Below are positions 1-7,522 of a stretch of 64,000 nucleotides of DNA, one piece after another. Origin of the DNA: Clostridiales bacterium oral taxon 876 str. F0540 (GTDB lineage Bacteria > Bacillota > Clostridia > Clostridiales > Clostridiaceae); NCBI GenBank assembly GCA_000466585.1, contig KE993499.1, positions 134,452-198,451 on the forward strand. Direction: 5' to 3'. The notes under the pieces are model-generated. The model was not told the DNA's origin, searched no databases, and saw nothing but the letters and a program-made list of their open reading frames with translations. A program made the position numbers and the translations under genes. Numbering within the stretch: position 1 is the stretch's first letter; every line of letters begins with the position of its first letter.

Positions 1-180
1 CCCATTTAGGGCTTTAACCTCCTTTTAGTCGGAAACACTGAGCAATTAATGATTACTCGCTTCCACTCACTAATTGCTCGTTAAAGTCCATTTAGGACTT
101 TAGTTCGGGGCAACCTGAACTTGCTCATTGCCATTAGCTAGGTTGCCCGTTAAAGGCCATGTAGACCTTTAACCTCCTTA
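1..180 (-). repeat. Shine-Dalgarno-linked hairpin repeat, two full copies plus part of a third
   Basis: Read on the minus strand, this is a run of alternating hairpins. The TAAGGAGG at 173-180 is followed by hairpin 1 (150-172, arms TTAAAGG/CCTTTAA) and hairpin 2 (108-148, arms GGGCAACCT/AGGTTGCCC). A second unit follows (hairpin 1 at 81-103, hairpin 2 at 40-79 with arms GAGCAATTA/TAATTGCTC), then AGTG, TTCCGACTAAAAGGAGG and the start of a third unit cut by the window edge. The same layout recurs at 1281-1528, 2581-2750, 40276-40364, 42907-42998 and 61191-61278. An unseen minus-strand gene to the left presumably uses these elements as its leader. Confidence 0.85.
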
Positions 181-251
181 ATATGCACATGTGCTATTAT
201 ATGCTAGATACTATGTATAATATTATTGCACATAAAGTGGAAAATAAAAAT

Positions 252-303
252 CAGTTTAAATTAAAATAGGATGTGCTTTAACACCCTATTTTAATTTAAA
301 CTG
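252..303 (-). terminator. Intrinsic terminator of the nucleoside uptake operon
   Basis: A perfect 19-bp inverted repeat (252-270 with 285-303) with a 14-nt loop is followed on the minus strand by ATTTTTATTTT. It lies just after the last permease gene and separates it from the repeat block at the window edge. Confidence 0.85.
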
Positions 304-346
304 TTCAATAAGTTTGGCTAATATTACTACTAACTTCAACAGCACT

Positions 347-1273
347 TTATCTTTCTTCCCTAAAGTAAGGAAGCCCCAAGGACTCTGGAGGTGAGTTCTT
401 CCTGGACTTTTTAACAGAAATAAATATAAGAATAATTATAGTTACCAAATAAGGAAGCATGCCTAAAAAATAAGGGGATACAAAGCTAGTTTTTATTCTA
501 AAGCCTATTATATCCAATCCTCCAAAGAGATAAGCACCTAATACTGCTTTATAAGGATTCCAAGCCGCAAAAATAACTAGCGCTACAGCAATCCAACCTC
601 TTCCTGCAGTTATATTTTCCTGCCAGGTCGGAACATGTACTAGAGACAAATAGGCTCCACCAAGACCTGCCAAAGCTCCACCCAGAAGAATATTTATATA
701 TTTATATAGACTCACATTTATGCTTACTGCATCTGCTGCTGCAGGATTTTCTCCTACTGCTTTAAGGCTTAGTCCCATATTAGTTTTATATAGATATATA
801 CCTACTGCTGCTGTTATTATATATGATAGATAAACAAATACATCTTGATTGAAAATTATATGTCCTATAAAAGGTATATCACCAAGTATTGGAACTTTTA
901 TCGGAGAAAAAAATGCTTTTATACTTTCAGATAGTGATTGACCCACTACCTTTTGACCTAAAAGGCTTGATATTCCTGTACCAAAAATAGTCAGAGTCAG
1001 CCCTGTTACAACTTGATTAGATCTTAAGGATACAGTTAAAACAGCATATACAAGTCCTCCCAAGGCTCCTGCAAGCATAGCTGCTGCTAAAGCTAAGGCT
1101 GGATTTCTTGTACTATAGCCAGTAACAAACCCCATTACAGCTCCCAAGAGCATCATACCTTCAACCCCTAAGTTAAGGTTGCCTGCCTTTTCGCAGAGTA
1201 TCTCTCCTAAGGTTGCAAATAAAAGAGGTGTTCCTGCTACTACCGCTGCGTGAAGAAATAATTCTATATTCAT
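347..1273 (-). CDS. nupQ: Nucleoside ABC transporter permease (NupQ/YufQ-like)
   Basis: 308-residue polytopic membrane protein of the BPD_transp_2 permease family, which includes the second permease of the BmpA-type (purine nucleoside) ABC importers. It has about eight to ten hydrophobic segments and the family-like N-terminal stretch GEILCEKAGNLNLGVEGMM. It is the last gene of the xpt-bmpA-ATPase-permease-permease operon. The ATG has a GAGGAGGAACAATA ribosome site that lies at the downstream end of the repeat element at 1281-1380. The family assignment is firm. The substrate (guanosine, inosine or another purine nucleoside) is inferred from the linked xpt gene and riboswitch. Confidence 0.88.
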   Translation of the reverse strand: MNIELFLHAAVVAGTPLLFATLGEILCEKAGNLNLGVEGMMLLGAVMGFVTGYSTRNPALALAAAMLAGALGGLVYAVLTVSLRSNQVVTGLTLTIFGTGISSLLGQKVVGQSLSESIKAFFSPIKVPILGDIPFIGHIIFNQDVFVYLSYIITAAVGIYLYKTNMGLSLKAVGENPAAADAVSINVSLYKYINILLGGALAGLGGAYLSLVHVPTWQENITAGRGWIAVALVIFAAWNPYKAVLGAYLFGGLDIIGFRIKTSFVSPYFLGMLPYLVTIIILIFISVKKSRKNSPPESLGLPYFREER

Positions 1274-1280
1274 TATTGTT

Positions 1281-1380
1281 CCTCCTCATTTCGTTCGTTG
1301 GAAACACAGGACAACCTGAACTCGCTCATTACCATTCGCTAGGTTGCCCGTTAAAGCCCATTTAGGGCTTTGTCTTCGAC
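1281..1380 (-). repeat. Hairpin repeat copy directly before the nupQ start
   Basis: Minus-strand copy with hairpin 1 at 1351-1371 (AAAGCCC/GGGCTTT) and hairpin 2 at 1309-1349 (GGACAACCT/AGGTTGCCC). It ends in TGTG, TTTCCAACGAACG and GAGGAGG, which is the nupQ ribosome site. Confidence 0.85.
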
Positions 1381-1528
1381 CACAGGGCAACTTAGCACGC
1401 TCCCTTCCCTTCTGGCACTGGGTAACTTAAGATGTTCGCTTCCGCTCACAAGTTACCCGAAAAGTTCATTTAAAACTTTTACCTCGCAAGTTGCCCGTTA
1501 AAGCCCATTTAGGGCTTTAACCTCCTTA
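1381..1528 (-). repeat. Hairpin repeat copy carrying a nested second copy
   Basis: The outer copy has hairpin 1 at 1498-1520 and hairpin-2 arms GGGCAACTT (1385-1393) and AAGTTGCCC (1488-1496), but its loop is far too long. Within it, about 1411-1485 is a further copy with hairpin-2 arms GGGTAACTT/AAGTTACCC, the usual GAGCGGAAGCGA loop and a decayed hairpin 1 (AAAAGTT/AACTTTT). Removing the inner copy restores a normal-sized outer hairpin 2, so this looks like an element inserted into an element. Confidence 0.8.
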
Positions 1529-2564
1529 TAGAAACTTTATATCTTATAAACAATTCGCTTCCAAGTACAAAGAATAATAGTAGCGCTTGAATTACTGACG
1601 CTGCTGCATTAGGAATTCCAAAAGCTGTCTGTATATAGGAACCACCTTCAACAAGCCCAGCAAAAAGTACAGAAACCACCAAAATAATTATGGAATTTAA
1701 ATTTGACAGCCAGGCTACTATTATAGCTGTATATCCTACCCCACCTGTTACCTCTACAGATAAGGTCTGGGACACCGCTGAAGCTTGAATAAAGCCCGTA
1801 AGTCCACATAAAGCTCCACTTATACACACAGCAGCCAAAATAGTTTTATTTATATTTATTCCTGCATATCTGGCAGTATTTTTACTCTCGCCAAGCACTG
1901 CAATCTCATAACCTAACTTGCTCTTTTTCATAATAATATAAAAAATAATTACAACAATAAGTGCTATAATCCATCCTGCATGTATATTAAAAACTTTTGG
2001 CAATATTGCATTTTCCGAAAAGTTAGCTATCTTTGGAAAATTCATTGCTTTCTTGTCTCTCCAAAAATCATACTGCAAAAAAGTGATAAATTTAAGAGCA
2101 ATATAGTTCAGCATAAGAGTTATTATAGTCTCATTTGTATTAAAGTACACCTTAATTACCCCAGCTACAGCTCCCCATAGCGCCCCAAAGAGCATTGCTG
2201 ATATTGCCATAAGTATTAGCAAAATAGGCTTTGGAAGAGCTGAAAGGTTTAGTGCTACTAAGGCAGCACCAAAGGCTCCCATAAATATCTGTCCATCACC
2301 GCCTATATTCCAAAACTGCATTTTAAAAGCTACTGATATACCTATCGCAGTAATAACTAAAGGTATGGCTCTTATTATGGTTTGTCTTACTCTATATGGT
2401 GATCCAAAGGACCCCTTTAACATTCCTGGAAATACCTTCATAGGATCGAAGCTCATTAAGGCCAGGAATATGCCTGCAACAACCAGTGCAAGAATTACAG
2501 CTATAAATCTCACCTTAATGCTGTTCATTTTGCTTATCTCTTCTCTTTTTATAAGTCTTATCAA
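1509..2564 (-). CDS. nupP: Nucleoside ABC transporter permease (NupP/YufP-like)
   Basis: First membrane permease of the BmpA-type nucleoside importer, about 351 residues. It has a short basic N-terminus, about nine membrane segments and the family-like stretch FKMQFWNIGGDGQIFMGAFG. A longer frame begins inside the upstream repeat, but TAAGGAGG at 2573-2580 sits 8 nt before the TTG at 2562-2564. That spacing makes TTG the likely start, with residues MIRLIKREEISK. Its 3' end overlaps the repeat element at 1381-1528. It should pair with the next permease and the dual ATPase to form the transport complex. Confidence 0.87.
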   Translation of the reverse strand: MIRLIKREEISKMNSIKVRFIAVILALVVAGIFLALMSFDPMKVFPGMLKGSFGSPYRVRQTIIRAIPLVITAIGISVAFKMQFWNIGGDGQIFMGAFGAALVALNLSALPKPILLILMAISAMLFGALWGAVAGVIKVYFNTNETIITLMLNYIALKFITFLQYDFWRDKKAMNFPKIANFSENAILPKVFNIHAGWIIALIVVIIFYIIMKKSKLGYEIAVLGESKNTARYAGININKTILAAVCISGALCGLTGFIQASAVSQTLSVEVTGGVGYTAIIVAWLSNLNSIIILVVSVLFAGLVEGGSYIQTAFGIPNAAASVIQALLLFFVLGSELFIRYKVSIRRLKP

Positions 2565-2580
2565 AACCTGTTCCTCCTTA

Positions 2581-2750
2581 TAGTCGGAAGCACTGAGCAA
2601 TTAAAGACTCTCGCTTCCGCTCGTTAATTGCTCGTTAAAGGTCATTTAGACCTTTAACCTCCTTATAGTCGGAAGCACTGAGCAATTAAAGACTCTCGCT
2701 TCCGCTCGTTAATTGCTCGTTAAAGGTCATTTAGACCTTTAACCTCCTTA
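2581..2750 (-). repeat. Hairpin repeat, exact tandem duplication of an 85-bp unit
   Basis: Two identical 85-bp units (2581-2665 and 2666-2750) lie between the ATPase and first permease genes. Each ends in CCTCCTTA on the plus strand, and a third CCTCCTTA at 2573-2580 bounds the array and serves as the ribosome site of the permease. Each unit holds hairpin 1 (TTAAAGGTC/GACCTTTAA), hairpin 2 (GAGCAATTAA/TTAATTGCTC) and the AGTG-CTTCCGACTA tail. Confidence 0.9.
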
Positions 2751-2751
2751 A

Positions 2752-4260
2752 TTATGCTTTTGAGCCTACCATCATTCTTCCTAATATTTCTCTTGTGGCC
2801 TTGTCAGCTTCTATTGTTCCGCTTATGCTTCCGTGGCACATAACCATGATCCTGTCGCAAAGCTGAGTTAAAACATCCAAATCTTCCCCTATAAACAGTA
2901 CTGCAGTACCGCTCTTTTTAGCTTCATTAACTAGGTTGTAAACTGTAAAACAAGTATTTATGTCAAGTCCTCTTACAGGATAAGCCATTACAAGAAGTCT
3001 TGGCTTAAGACTAAGCTCTCTTCCAAGTAAAATCTTTTGTATATTCCCTCCAGACAGATACTTTATAGGATAGGTTATACTAGGTGTTTTTATTTCAAGA
3101 GATTTTTTTAGCTCCTTAGCCCTCTCAATTAATGGCTTTCTATCAATAATCATGCCCTTTTGAAGATGATAGGACTTTAGCAGAAGATTGTCCACCATAT
3201 CCATGGAGCCTACAAGTCCCATGCCTAATCTATCCTCTGGAATAAAGCTCATGCTTATTCCTCTTTTAATAAATTCTCTTGGATTCTTTCCCTTAATATT
3301 TTCTCCTAAAAACACTATCTCTCCTGCTTTTGCGCTTATTACTCCTGCAATGGCCTCGCATAATTCCTTTTGTCCTGAACCAGCAATACCTGCTACCCCT
3401 AATATCTCTCCTTCATTAATATGGAAGGAAATATTTTTTACTGCTTCAGAGCCCTCTTCATTTAGAACCGTAAGATTTTTAACTTGAAGTAATTCTTTCC
3501 CTATTTTAGAATCTACCTTTTCAATGGTTAAGTCTACAGCTCTGCCTACCATAAGCTCTATTAGCTCATCCTGGTTTGACTCTTCTACTTTTAAGGTTTT
3601 TATCGTTTCACCCTTTCTTAGGATGGTTACTTTATCACATATCTCCATAACTTCATCCATCTTATGTGAAATGAAAATTACTGCGCAGCCTTGTTCTTTC
3701 ATTCTTCTCATTATTTTAAAGAGCTTTTTTGTTTCCTGTGGAGTAAACACAGTAGTAGGTTCATCCAGTATTAATATTTTTGCTCCTCTATATAGAACCT
3801 TTAATATCTCAAGATTTTGTTTTTCACCTACTGACATGTCGCAAACATATTTATTTAAATCCAATTCCAGGCCATATTTTTCGCATATTACTTTTATCTC
3901 TTCTTCAAATTTCTTTCCCTTTTTAAAAATTCCATTTTTTTGACCGAGTATTATATTTTCTCTGGCTGTCATAGCATCTACTAGTTTGAAATGCTGATAT
4001 ATAGTTCCTACACCATATTTAATTGAATCCTTAGGTGATGCAAATTTAACTTCTCTGTCCTCATATTTTATACTTCCACTGTCAGGAGTATAAATCCCAG
4101 ATATAATATTGATAATTGTGCTTTTCCCTGCACCATTCTCACCAAGCAAAGCATGAATTTCACCTGGATATATAGATAAATTTACGTTTTTGCTTGCCGC
4201 TACCTTCCCAAAGACCTTATTTATATTTTCTAATTTCATTAAAGGAATTTTCTTATCCAT
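2752..4260 (-). CDS. nupO: Nucleoside ABC transporter ATP-binding protein (NupO/YufO-like, two ATPase domains)
   Basis: 502-residue double ATPase of the sugar/nucleoside importer class. The first domain is intact: Walker A GENGAGKST at residues 40-48, signature MSVGEKQ, and Walker B ILILDEPTT. The second domain has a degenerate Walker A (GIAGSGQKE), signature LSGGNIQK and an altered Walker B (LLVMAYPVRGLD, without the acidic residue). This asymmetry is usual for RbsA/YufO-type proteins. It is preceded by a TGGAGGAAAA ribosome site and by intercistronic hairpins after bmpA. It powers the two permeases encoded downstream. Confidence 0.92.
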   Translation of the reverse strand: MDKKIPLMKLENINKVFGKVAASKNVNLSIYPGEIHALLGENGAGKSTIINIISGIYTPDSGSIKYEDREVKFASPKDSIKYGVGTIYQHFKLVDAMTARENIILGQKNGIFKKGKKFEEEIKVICEKYGLELDLNKYVCDMSVGEKQNLEILKVLYRGAKILILDEPTTVFTPQETKKLFKIMRRMKEQGCAVIFISHKMDEVMEICDKVTILRKGETIKTLKVEESNQDELIELMVGRAVDLTIEKVDSKIGKELLQVKNLTVLNEEGSEAVKNISFHINEGEILGVAGIAGSGQKELCEAIAGVISAKAGEIVFLGENIKGKNPREFIKRGISMSFIPEDRLGMGLVGSMDMVDNLLLKSYHLQKGMIIDRKPLIERAKELKKSLEIKTPSITYPIKYLSGGNIQKILLGRELSLKPRLLVMAYPVRGLDINTCFTVYNLVNEAKKSGTAVLFIGEDLDVLTQLCDRIMVMCHGSISGTIEADKATREILGRMMVGSKA

Positions 4261-4295
4261 TTTTCCTCCAAAAATATAAGCTATATAGATTTTAA

Positions 4296-4419
4296 AGTAA
4301 ATCTGCTATTTGAGCCTCTCAAAACCTATAAAAACATTAGGATTTTTGCTCGCTCAAATGGCGATTTACTAATTAAAACTATATGGAACTGAAGTCTAAG
4401 GCCTCAGTCCCATAGTTTT
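4296..4419 (-). promoter_or_regulatory. Two intercistronic hairpins between bmpA and the ATPase gene
   Basis: Read on the minus strand, the first hairpin (4375-4419) pairs AAAACTATGGGACTGAG with CTTCAGTTCCATATAGTTTT. The second (4296-4370) is a branched imperfect stem with outer arms AGTAAATC and GATTTACT and ATTTGAGC/GCTCAAAT inside. Neither has a strong U-tract. They most likely stabilise the bmpA message or thin out transcription, so that the binding protein is made in excess over the membrane complex. Confidence 0.6.
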
Positions 4420-4435
4420 ATCTTTAGAATAACAA

Positions 4436-5542
4436 TTAATTAGCTGGTATAGTTCCATCTACACCTTCTACAAACCAATTCATATTCCATATTTCATCAT
4501 CAGACATTGTCTTACCACTTTCAACCTTAACATTTCCCTTTTGGTCTTTAAGAGGTCCAACAAATATTTTGTTCTTTCCAGATTTTATATCTTCTTTTGC
4601 CTTTTCAACCTTATCCTTAGCATCTGCTGGAGCTAAAGATGTTAATGGAGCTATATCCACTATGCCATCAGAGATTCCGCCCCAGTATTTTTCTGACTTC
4701 CAGCTTCCATCCATAATAGCTTTAATCTGCTTAACATAATATGGGCCCCAATTCCAAACTGCAGAGGTCATATTTGCCTTTGGAGCTGTTTTGCTCATAT
4801 CTGTATTATATCCTATAGAAAATACGCCTTTAGCTTCAGCTGCTTGTTGTGGTCCTGCTGTATCCTGGTGCTGAGCTATAACATCAGCTCCGCCATCTAT
4901 AAGTGCTAGTGCAGCATCCTTTTCCTTTGCAGGATCATACCAAGTGTTTGTCCAATTAACCTTTACTTTAATATTAGGATTAACTGACTTTGCACCTAGT
5001 GTAAAAGCATTAATATTTCTTATTACCTCTGGTATTGGGAAAGCACCAACAAAACCTACAGTATTTGTCTTTGTCTTAAGTCCAGCTACAATACCATCTA
5101 AATACATCATTTCATGAATTTTACCAAAGAATTGGCTCATATTATCAGCAGTTTCAGTACCTGAGCAGTGCATAAATTTAACATCCTTGTGCTTTGCAGC
5201 TTCTGAAATCATACCCTCTTGAAAGCCAAAGCTTGTACCTACAATTACATTAGCTCCCTGCTCTATCATATCTTCAACTACTTTTTCTACCTCTGCCTTA
5301 TCCTCTTTTACTGATTCTTTGTAAATTGTTTCAACCTTAAGTTCTTTTTCAAGATATAATCTTCCTTCGTTATGAGCGTAGGTATAACCACCATCACCGA
5401 TTGGGCCTACATATATAAAGCCAACCTTAATTTTAGACTTTTTGTCGCTGTTTGCACTGGTGCTGTCCTTTGCACTGCATCCTGTTAATACTAAAGATGT
5501 TGTAACCGCTGCGACAGCCATTAACTTAAATAGCTTTTTCAT
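4436..5542 (-). CDS. bmpA: BMP-family nucleoside-binding lipoprotein
   Basis: 368-residue extracytoplasmic substrate-binding protein of the BMP (PnrA/NupN) family. It has a lipoprotein signal peptide with lipobox LTGC (Cys22). The fold is recognisable from KVGFIYVGPIGDGGYTYAHN at the start of the mature domain, IGTSF-like and GFVGAFPIPEV segments, and an acidic, lysine-rich C-terminus. PnrA homologues bind purine nucleosides. Here the gene sits right after xpt and behind a guanine-type riboswitch, which supports guanosine/inosine uptake. The ribosome site is AAGGGGGAT. The xpt-bmpA gap is short and holds only a small hairpin without a U-tract, so co-transcription is likely. Confidence 0.92.
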   Translation of the reverse strand: MKKLFKLMAVAAVTTSLVLTGCSAKDSTSANSDKKSKIKVGFIYVGPIGDGGYTYAHNEGRLYLEKELKVETIYKESVKEDKAEVEKVVEDMIEQGANVIVGTSFGFQEGMISEAAKHKDVKFMHCSGTETADNMSQFFGKIHEMMYLDGIVAGLKTKTNTVGFVGAFPIPEVIRNINAFTLGAKSVNPNIKVKVNWTNTWYDPAKEKDAALALIDGGADVIAQHQDTAGPQQAAEAKGVFSIGYNTDMSKTAPKANMTSAVWNWGPYYVKQIKAIMDGSWKSEKYWGGISDGIVDIAPLTSLAPADAKDKVEKAKEDIKSGKNKIFVGPLKDQKGNVKVESGKTMSDDEIWNMNWFVEGVDGTIPAN

Positions 5543-5607
5543 GAATTTTTATCCCCCTTAAGTATGATAATCTTTATTCTTATAAAGCTTCAGTCATATG
5601 CTGAGCT

Positions 5608-6180
5608 TTATTTAAAACACACCTTATTATTTTCCATTTTATCTATGCTAGCTAAAGACTCTACCCTTATACCAAGCTTTTCAATTTCTGCTCTTCCCTG
5701 CTGAAAGCCTTTTTCAATAACTATACCGACTCCTGCTACCTCTGCTCCAGCTTGCTTTACAATATCTATAAGTCCTAAAGCTGCACAGCCATTAGCTAAA
5801 AAGTCATCTAATATTAGTACCTTGTCCTCTTTATTTATAAATCTTTTTGAAACCATCACATTATAGGCTTTATTCTTTGTAAATGAATATACTTCAGTTT
5901 TATAAATATCATTATCTAAATTTAAGGATTCCGTTTTCTTTGCAAAAACTACTTTTGAGTTTTCAAAATATTGAGCTGTTATACTTGCAACTGCTATACC
6001 TGATGCTTCAATTGTTAGAAGCTTATTTACTTCTTTATCTCTAAATCTCTCCTTAAACTCTTTTCCGATTTCATTCAGAAGCTCTACATCAATCTGATGA
6101 TTTAAAAAGCTGTCCACTTTTAAAATAGTTTCCGATTTTACTCTTCCTTCATTGCGTATTTTGTCCTTTAATAACTGCAT
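5608..6180 (-). CDS. xpt: Xanthine phosphoribosyltransferase
   Basis: 190-residue purine salvage enzyme that transfers phosphoribose from PRPP to xanthine to form XMP. The N-terminus MQLLKDKIRNEGRV and the PRPP-binding loop VLILDDFLANGCAALG match Xpt of Bacillus and clostridia, and the length is normal for the family. The ribosome site is TAGGAGATGATG. It is the first gene of the nucleoside uptake operon and is preceded by a purine riboswitch and two terminator-like hairpins, so transcription should fall when guanine is plentiful. Confidence 0.94.
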   Translation of the reverse strand: MQLLKDKIRNEGRVKSETILKVDSFLNHQIDVELLNEIGKEFKERFRDKEVNKLLTIEASGIAVASITAQYFENSKVVFAKKTESLNLDNDIYKTEVYSFTKNKAYNVMVSKRFINKEDKVLILDDFLANGCAALGLIDIVKQAGAEVAGVGIVIEKGFQQGRAEIEKLGIRVESLASIDKMENNKVCFK

Positions 6181-6206
6181 TGCTTACATCATCTCCTAAA
6201 GCCATA

Positions 6207-6265
6207 ATAAAAAAAGTGCTGCACAAAAAACCTGCATACACTTCGCATAGTTTTTGTACAGCACT
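6207..6265 (-). terminator. Second terminator-like hairpin in the xpt leader
   Basis: A long imperfect hairpin (outer arms 6215-6221 and 6259-6265, AGTGCTG/CAGCACT, extended through A/T tracts) is followed on the minus strand by ACTTTTTTTATT. It lies between the riboswitch terminator and the xpt ribosome site, so the leader holds two stop signals. No aptamer is obvious for this one. Confidence 0.7.
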
Positions 6266-6325
6266 TTCATTCTTAGAATCAAATATTTAACATACTTGCT
6301 CATTAATTAAGAATTATAATGGTAT

Positions 6326-6361
6326 AAAAACAAAATTCCTGAACGTTTACCGCTCAGGAAT
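6326..6361 (-). terminator. Riboswitch-controlled terminator of xpt
   Basis: The stem ATTCCTGAGCG/CGTTCAGGAAT with loop GTAAA is followed by TTTTGTTTTTAT on the minus strand. The sequence ACATTC at its 5' foot (6358-6363) is complementary to GAATGT (6405-6410), which overlaps the 3' strand of riboswitch helix P1. That provides an antiterminator when ligand is absent. Confidence 0.85.
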
Positions 6362-6407
6362 GTAAAATTACATAATAATAAATAGCATTATTATAAGTAA
6401 TTAAACA

Positions 6408-6474
6408 TTCGTAGTCAGGTAATTTACGGCAACCCGGTAGAAACGCTTGAACCTTATCTTCAAGCATATACGAA
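6408..6474 (-). ncRNA. Purine riboswitch aptamer, guanine/hypoxanthine type
   Basis: The minus strand holds the three-way junction of the purine aptamer: P1 TTCGTA/TACGAA, P2 TGCTTGAA..TTCAAGC, the TTTCTACCGGG core, P3 and TACCTGACTAC. The discriminating base just before the 3' P1 strand (position 74 in xpt numbering) is C, which pairs with guanine-type ligands rather than adenine. It lies upstream of a terminator with a visible antiterminator, so it is a transcriptional off-switch for xpt and probably the whole uptake operon. Confidence 0.95.
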
Positions 6475-6529
6475 GTGAATATTTATTTAATTTTTAATAT
6501 TATTGTTCGTGTTTTTGTTATACAAATAT

Positions 6530-6558
6530 ATTATATCAATTAAAATAAAAAATCAAGA
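6530..6558 (-). promoter_or_regulatory. Probable sigma-A promoter of the xpt operon
   Basis: A TATAAT -10 box (6530-6535) lies about 50 nt upstream of the riboswitch aptamer. Possible -35 boxes are TCTTGA (17-bp spacer) or TTGATT (15-bp spacer). Confidence 0.5.
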
Positions 6559-6715
6559 CATATTTAGATATATTTTTACATTAATCCTGCTATAGTAATT
6601 CATTATAGTATATATTTTTGAACAAGTCAATTTGATAGATAAACTAGGTATGTTAAAGAATAGTCCGCAAAACCAAATAATATAAATAAATATAGTACTT
6701 TTAGGAGCAGGCTTA

Positions 6716-7504
6716 ATGAAAATTATAAGCTTTTATTTTATTTTTATGATTTCTCTATTTATTCATGAACTAGGCCATTATTATGTTGGAAAGCTCTTTA
6801 GGGTAAAAGCCTTAAAACTTTCAATAGGTGCTGGGCCATCCTTTATTGATACGTATATTGGACCGACTCAATTCAGCATTAAATTTTTTCCTTTGATGGG
6901 ATTAGTAGAACATGATGCTCATGATATTGACAACCTTAGTCTTTTTAAGAATATACTTATACTTTTAGCCGGTGTTTTTAACAACTTAATTTTATCAATG
7001 TTCGCTATACTAGTTCTATGCAAGTTTAACTTTATTCTTATGCTAAATGTTATGTTTACAAGACTTATCCCTTCTGTTTTTAATATTTTTGCGGACATTA
7101 AAAACTTTTTAGGAGCAAACGGAAGTATATCACATGCATATACAAGCATTCCTGTAAGTAACCTTCAAGAAATTTGGTCTTTATGCGCTGTTATAAATAT
7201 AGGCTTAGTTTTTGGAAATCTCCTTCCCATACCGGGGTTGGATGGTGGTCAAGTAATTTTGTTTACTATTCAAAGAACTTTAGAAAGGTTTGGTTTAAAA
7301 AGAGACGTTTTTAATAAAATAGCAAACCGTTTGATATGGATATGCCTAACTCTACTCATATTTCTTCCTGTTATAAATGAAATACTGGCATCAAAAAATC
7401 CATTATTATATGCGATATGTACTTTTATCGGAGTACTTTTGGCTATACTTTTTTATGTAATAAGCAAAACTGAAATTTATAAAAGAAATTTTAAAAGGTC
7501 GTGA
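6716..7504 (+). CDS. Site-2 protease family (M50) membrane metalloprotease
   Basis: 262-residue membrane protein with the zinc-binding HELGH motif at residues 17-21 inside the first membrane segment. The second M50 signature PIPGLDGGQ lies near residues 171-179, where the aspartate is the third zinc ligand. There are further hydrophobic segments at about 77-103, 155-170, 205-220 and 228-250. No PDZ domain is seen between the motifs, so it is unlike RseP and closer to short SpoIVFB/YwhC-like M50 proteins. Such enzymes cut membrane-bound regulators. No substrate is evident nearby and it stands alone between divergent transcription units. Confidence 0.82.
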   Translation: MKIISFYFIFMISLFIHELGHYYVGKLFRVKALKLSIGAGPSFIDTYIGPTQFSIKFFPLMGLVEHDAHDIDNLSLFKNILILLAGVFNNLILSMFAILVLCKFNFILMLNVMFTRLIPSVFNIFADIKNFLGANGSISHAYTSIPVSNLQEIWSLCAVINIGLVFGNLLPIPGLDGGQVILFTIQRTLERFGLKRDVFNKIANRLIWICLTLLIFLPVINEILASKNPLLYAICTFIGVLLAILFYVISKTEIYKRNFKRS

Positions 7505-7522
7505 AATATCACGACCTTTTGC

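Noticed and set aside
1..2750. Insertion sequence or transposon
   Set aside because: The repeats have no transposase and no long terminal inverted repeats. They are short and structured, so I call them a repeat family only.
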